Source: SAR86 cluster bacterium (GTDB lineage Bacteria; Pseudomonadota; Gammaproteobacteria; Pseudomonadales; Azotimanducaceae). Taken from it: 7,838 bases of DNA. Where the stretch lies: the NCBI GenBank assembly GCA_013204195.1, contig JABMOJ010000031.1, forward strand, positions 1-7,838, written 5' to 3'. Both the position numbers and the translations under genes were made by a program. The notes beneath the pieces were generated by a model. That model was not told where the DNA came from. It worked only from the letters and a program-made list of their open reading frames with translations, and did not search any database. The stretch's first letter is position 1. Every line of letters begins with the position of its first letter. This document shows positions 6,642 through 7,838 of this stretch, piece after piece.

Positions 6642-7838
6642 CCGTTTGCTGCAGCCGCTGATTCGTGTGGTTATTCGGGGTTTTGATCGTTACATGCCCG
6701 AGCCATTTACGTTCGCTATCGTGATGACCCTAGCGGCGATGATTTTGGCCTACGGTTATACGCCGACAGATTCTCAAGGGGTCTTGATGGCTTGGGGTAA
6801 CGGCTTGAGTTCGTTGCTGCCCTTCATTACGCAAGTTTGCCTGACGATTCTGTTTGCCTATGCGTTAGCGCATCTTGGGCCTGTGCCTCGCTACCTAGAG
6901 TGGCTCGCGGGCTTGCCGAAAACTGCCACGTCAGCCTATGGATTTGTGGCCGTATTTGCCGGTTGCGTGTGTCTGATCGCCTGGCCTCTGGGAACGATTT
7001 TAGGTGGTTTGATGGCGCGTCAGGTTGCCCTGTCTTTTCGCCGCAGGGGTATTCCGGTTCATTACCCATTGTTGGGTGGTGCGGCATTCAGTGGCTTCGT
7101 GGTCTGGCACATGGGTTATTCCGGCTCGGCGCCTTTGATGGTGGCGACGCCGGGGAACCCGATGGAAACCCTGTTAGGGGGGTTACTGCCGGTGACCGAA
7201 ACCATTTTGTCGACATTTAATTTGGTAACGATTGTGGTGACACTAGCGACCGTGGCGTTGGTTGCCATGCAACTTGGGCCGGCGGTGGGGGAAATCGAAG
7301 AAATTGATGAACCCGAGACGAGCAGTGAGGCGCTTCTAGCGGCCGACCAGCCGTTGGCAGTTCGGCTGGGTCTGGCGGGATATCTTGAGAACGCCCGTTG
7401 GTTGACGTTGAGTCTGGGTTTGATCTTGGTGGCGTATATCGGTAATTGGTTTTATACCGAAGACATTCGATTGGATTTGAACATCGTCAACTGGACCTTC
7501 CTGGCCGCTTGTCTACTGCTGACCCGTTCCTCGATGGAGTTTACCCAGGTGTTAATGCAGGCGGGTCGAGCGATAGTGCCGACCTTACTTCAATATCCGA
7601 TCTATGCTGGCATCATGGGCATTATGCTGAATACGGGTTTTGTTGCCCAGATCGCAGGTTTTTTTGCCAGAATCGGCACGGCCGAAAGTCTACCGTTGAT
7701 TGCCTTTTTCTCTGGCGGCGTGATTAATCTGTTTATCCCTTCGGGTGGCGCTCAGTGGGCTGTTCAGGGACCGGCATTTTTGGAAGCGGCCAAGACCCTA
7801 GGTACTGATCCGGCGCTGATTGTGATGGGTGTCGCCTA
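6604..7838 (+). CDS. atoE: AtoE-family short-chain fatty acid transporter (3' partial)
   Basis: Integral membrane protein of the family of E. coli AtoE, predicted to import short-chain fatty acids such as acetoacetate or butyrate. The frame runs open from 6604 to the right edge, about 411 codons, lacking the C terminus. Family landmarks are DRYMPEPFTFAIVMTL near the start, the segment SGSAPLMVATPGNPMETLLGGLLP, LNIVNWTFLAACLLL, LLQYPIYAGIMGIM, and NLFIPSGGAQWAVQGPAF near the end, each closely matching E. coli AtoE as I recall it. A charged acidic loop (about 7288-7350) separates two sets of membrane helices. The start is uncertain: ATG 6604 (GAAGAG seven bases upstream) and ATG 6610 overlap slyD; TTG 6646 would give the E. 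coli length; ATT 6637 lies seven bases after GGAGGA. The symbol is by family resemblance; no ato metabolic genes are seen here. Confidence 0.85.
   Translation, partial: MGMPTVPEDITINRLLQPLIRVVIRGFDRYMPEPFTFAIVMTLAAMILAYGYTPTDSQGVLMAWGNGLSSLLPFITQVCLTILFAYALAHLGPVPRYLEWLAGLPKTATSAYGFVAVFAGCVCLIAWPLGTILGGLMARQVALSFRRRGIPVHYPLLGGAAFSGFVVWHMGYSGSAPLMVATPGNPMETLLGGLLPVTETILSTFNLVTIVVTLATVALVAMQLGPAVGEIEEIDEPETSSEALLAADQPLAVRLGLAGYLENARWLTLSLGLILVAYIGNWFYTEDIRLDLNIVNWTFLAACLLLTRSSMEFTQVLMQAGRAIVPTLLQYPIYAGIMGIMLNTGFVAQIAGFFARIGTAESLPLIAFFSGGVINLFIPSGGAQWAVQGPAFLEAAKTLGTDPALIVMGVA
6624..6629 (+). promoter_or_regulatory. Probable ribosome binding site for the AtoE-like gene
   Basis: GGAGGA sits within the slyD Gly-Gly codons. 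At the expected distance there is ATT (6637-6639), not ATG, GTG or TTG. It may act on an unusual start, or be only a by-product of glycine codons in the tail. Confidence 0.4.

Noticed and set aside
6837..7220. Plus-strand open frame of 127 codons, and others at 6827-7087 (-) and 7446-7727 (+)
   Set aside because: They lie in the wrong frames of the AtoE-like transporter, whose own frame is continuous and matches the family throughout.
1..7838. Previously undescribed defence, mobile or biosynthetic system
   Set aside because: Every reading frame of size belongs to a recognised family, gene order is ordinary, and there are no integrases, transposases, direct repeat arrays or clusters of unknown genes.

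Overview
This is a gene-dense stretch of about 50% GC (judged by eye) from a Gram-negative bacterium, most likely a gammaproteobacterium. The evidence is the tail of a System I cytochrome c maturation operon in the order ccmF-ccmG-ccmH-ccmI, with CcmH and CcmI as separate proteins (as in Pseudomonas, unlike the fused E. coli CcmH), together with a SlyD-type FKBP with a histidine-rich tail. The genus cannot be read from the sequence. No rRNA, tRNA, CRISPR array, insertion sequence, integrase or phage gene is visible.

Layout. Positions 1-3622 (+) are the ccm operon tail: ccmF (5' end missing), ccmG, ccmH and ccmI. They are packed with ATGA overlaps at ccmF/ccmG and ccmH/ccmI and one base between ccmG and ccmH. 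CcmG and CcmH reduce and present the apocytochrome CXXCH cysteines, CcmI captures the apocytochrome, and CcmF carries out haem ligation. Positions 3704-4108 (+) encode a small VOC/glyoxalase-fold protein with a strong AGGAGG site. A 160-base gap follows, holding a candidate promoter and a long imperfect inverted repeat directly before a 358-residue Old Yellow Enzyme-family flavin oxidoreductase (4269-5345, +). Tail to tail with it, only 16 bases away, is a GNAT-type acetyltransferase (5362-6087, -). That gene diverges from a SlyD-like peptidyl-prolyl isomerase (6156-6641, +). The window ends inside a membrane transporter of the AtoE short-chain fatty acid family, which overlaps the slyD end, runs off the right edge, and has an ambiguous start codon.

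Overall this looks like core chromosome plus housekeeping and metabolic genes, not a defence island or mobile element. I found no convincing new multigene system. The points most worth checking are the inverted repeat before the flavin oxidoreductase, the start of the AtoE-like gene (a strong ribosome binding site facing an ATT codon), and the VOC protein that seems to lack most of its family's metal ligands.
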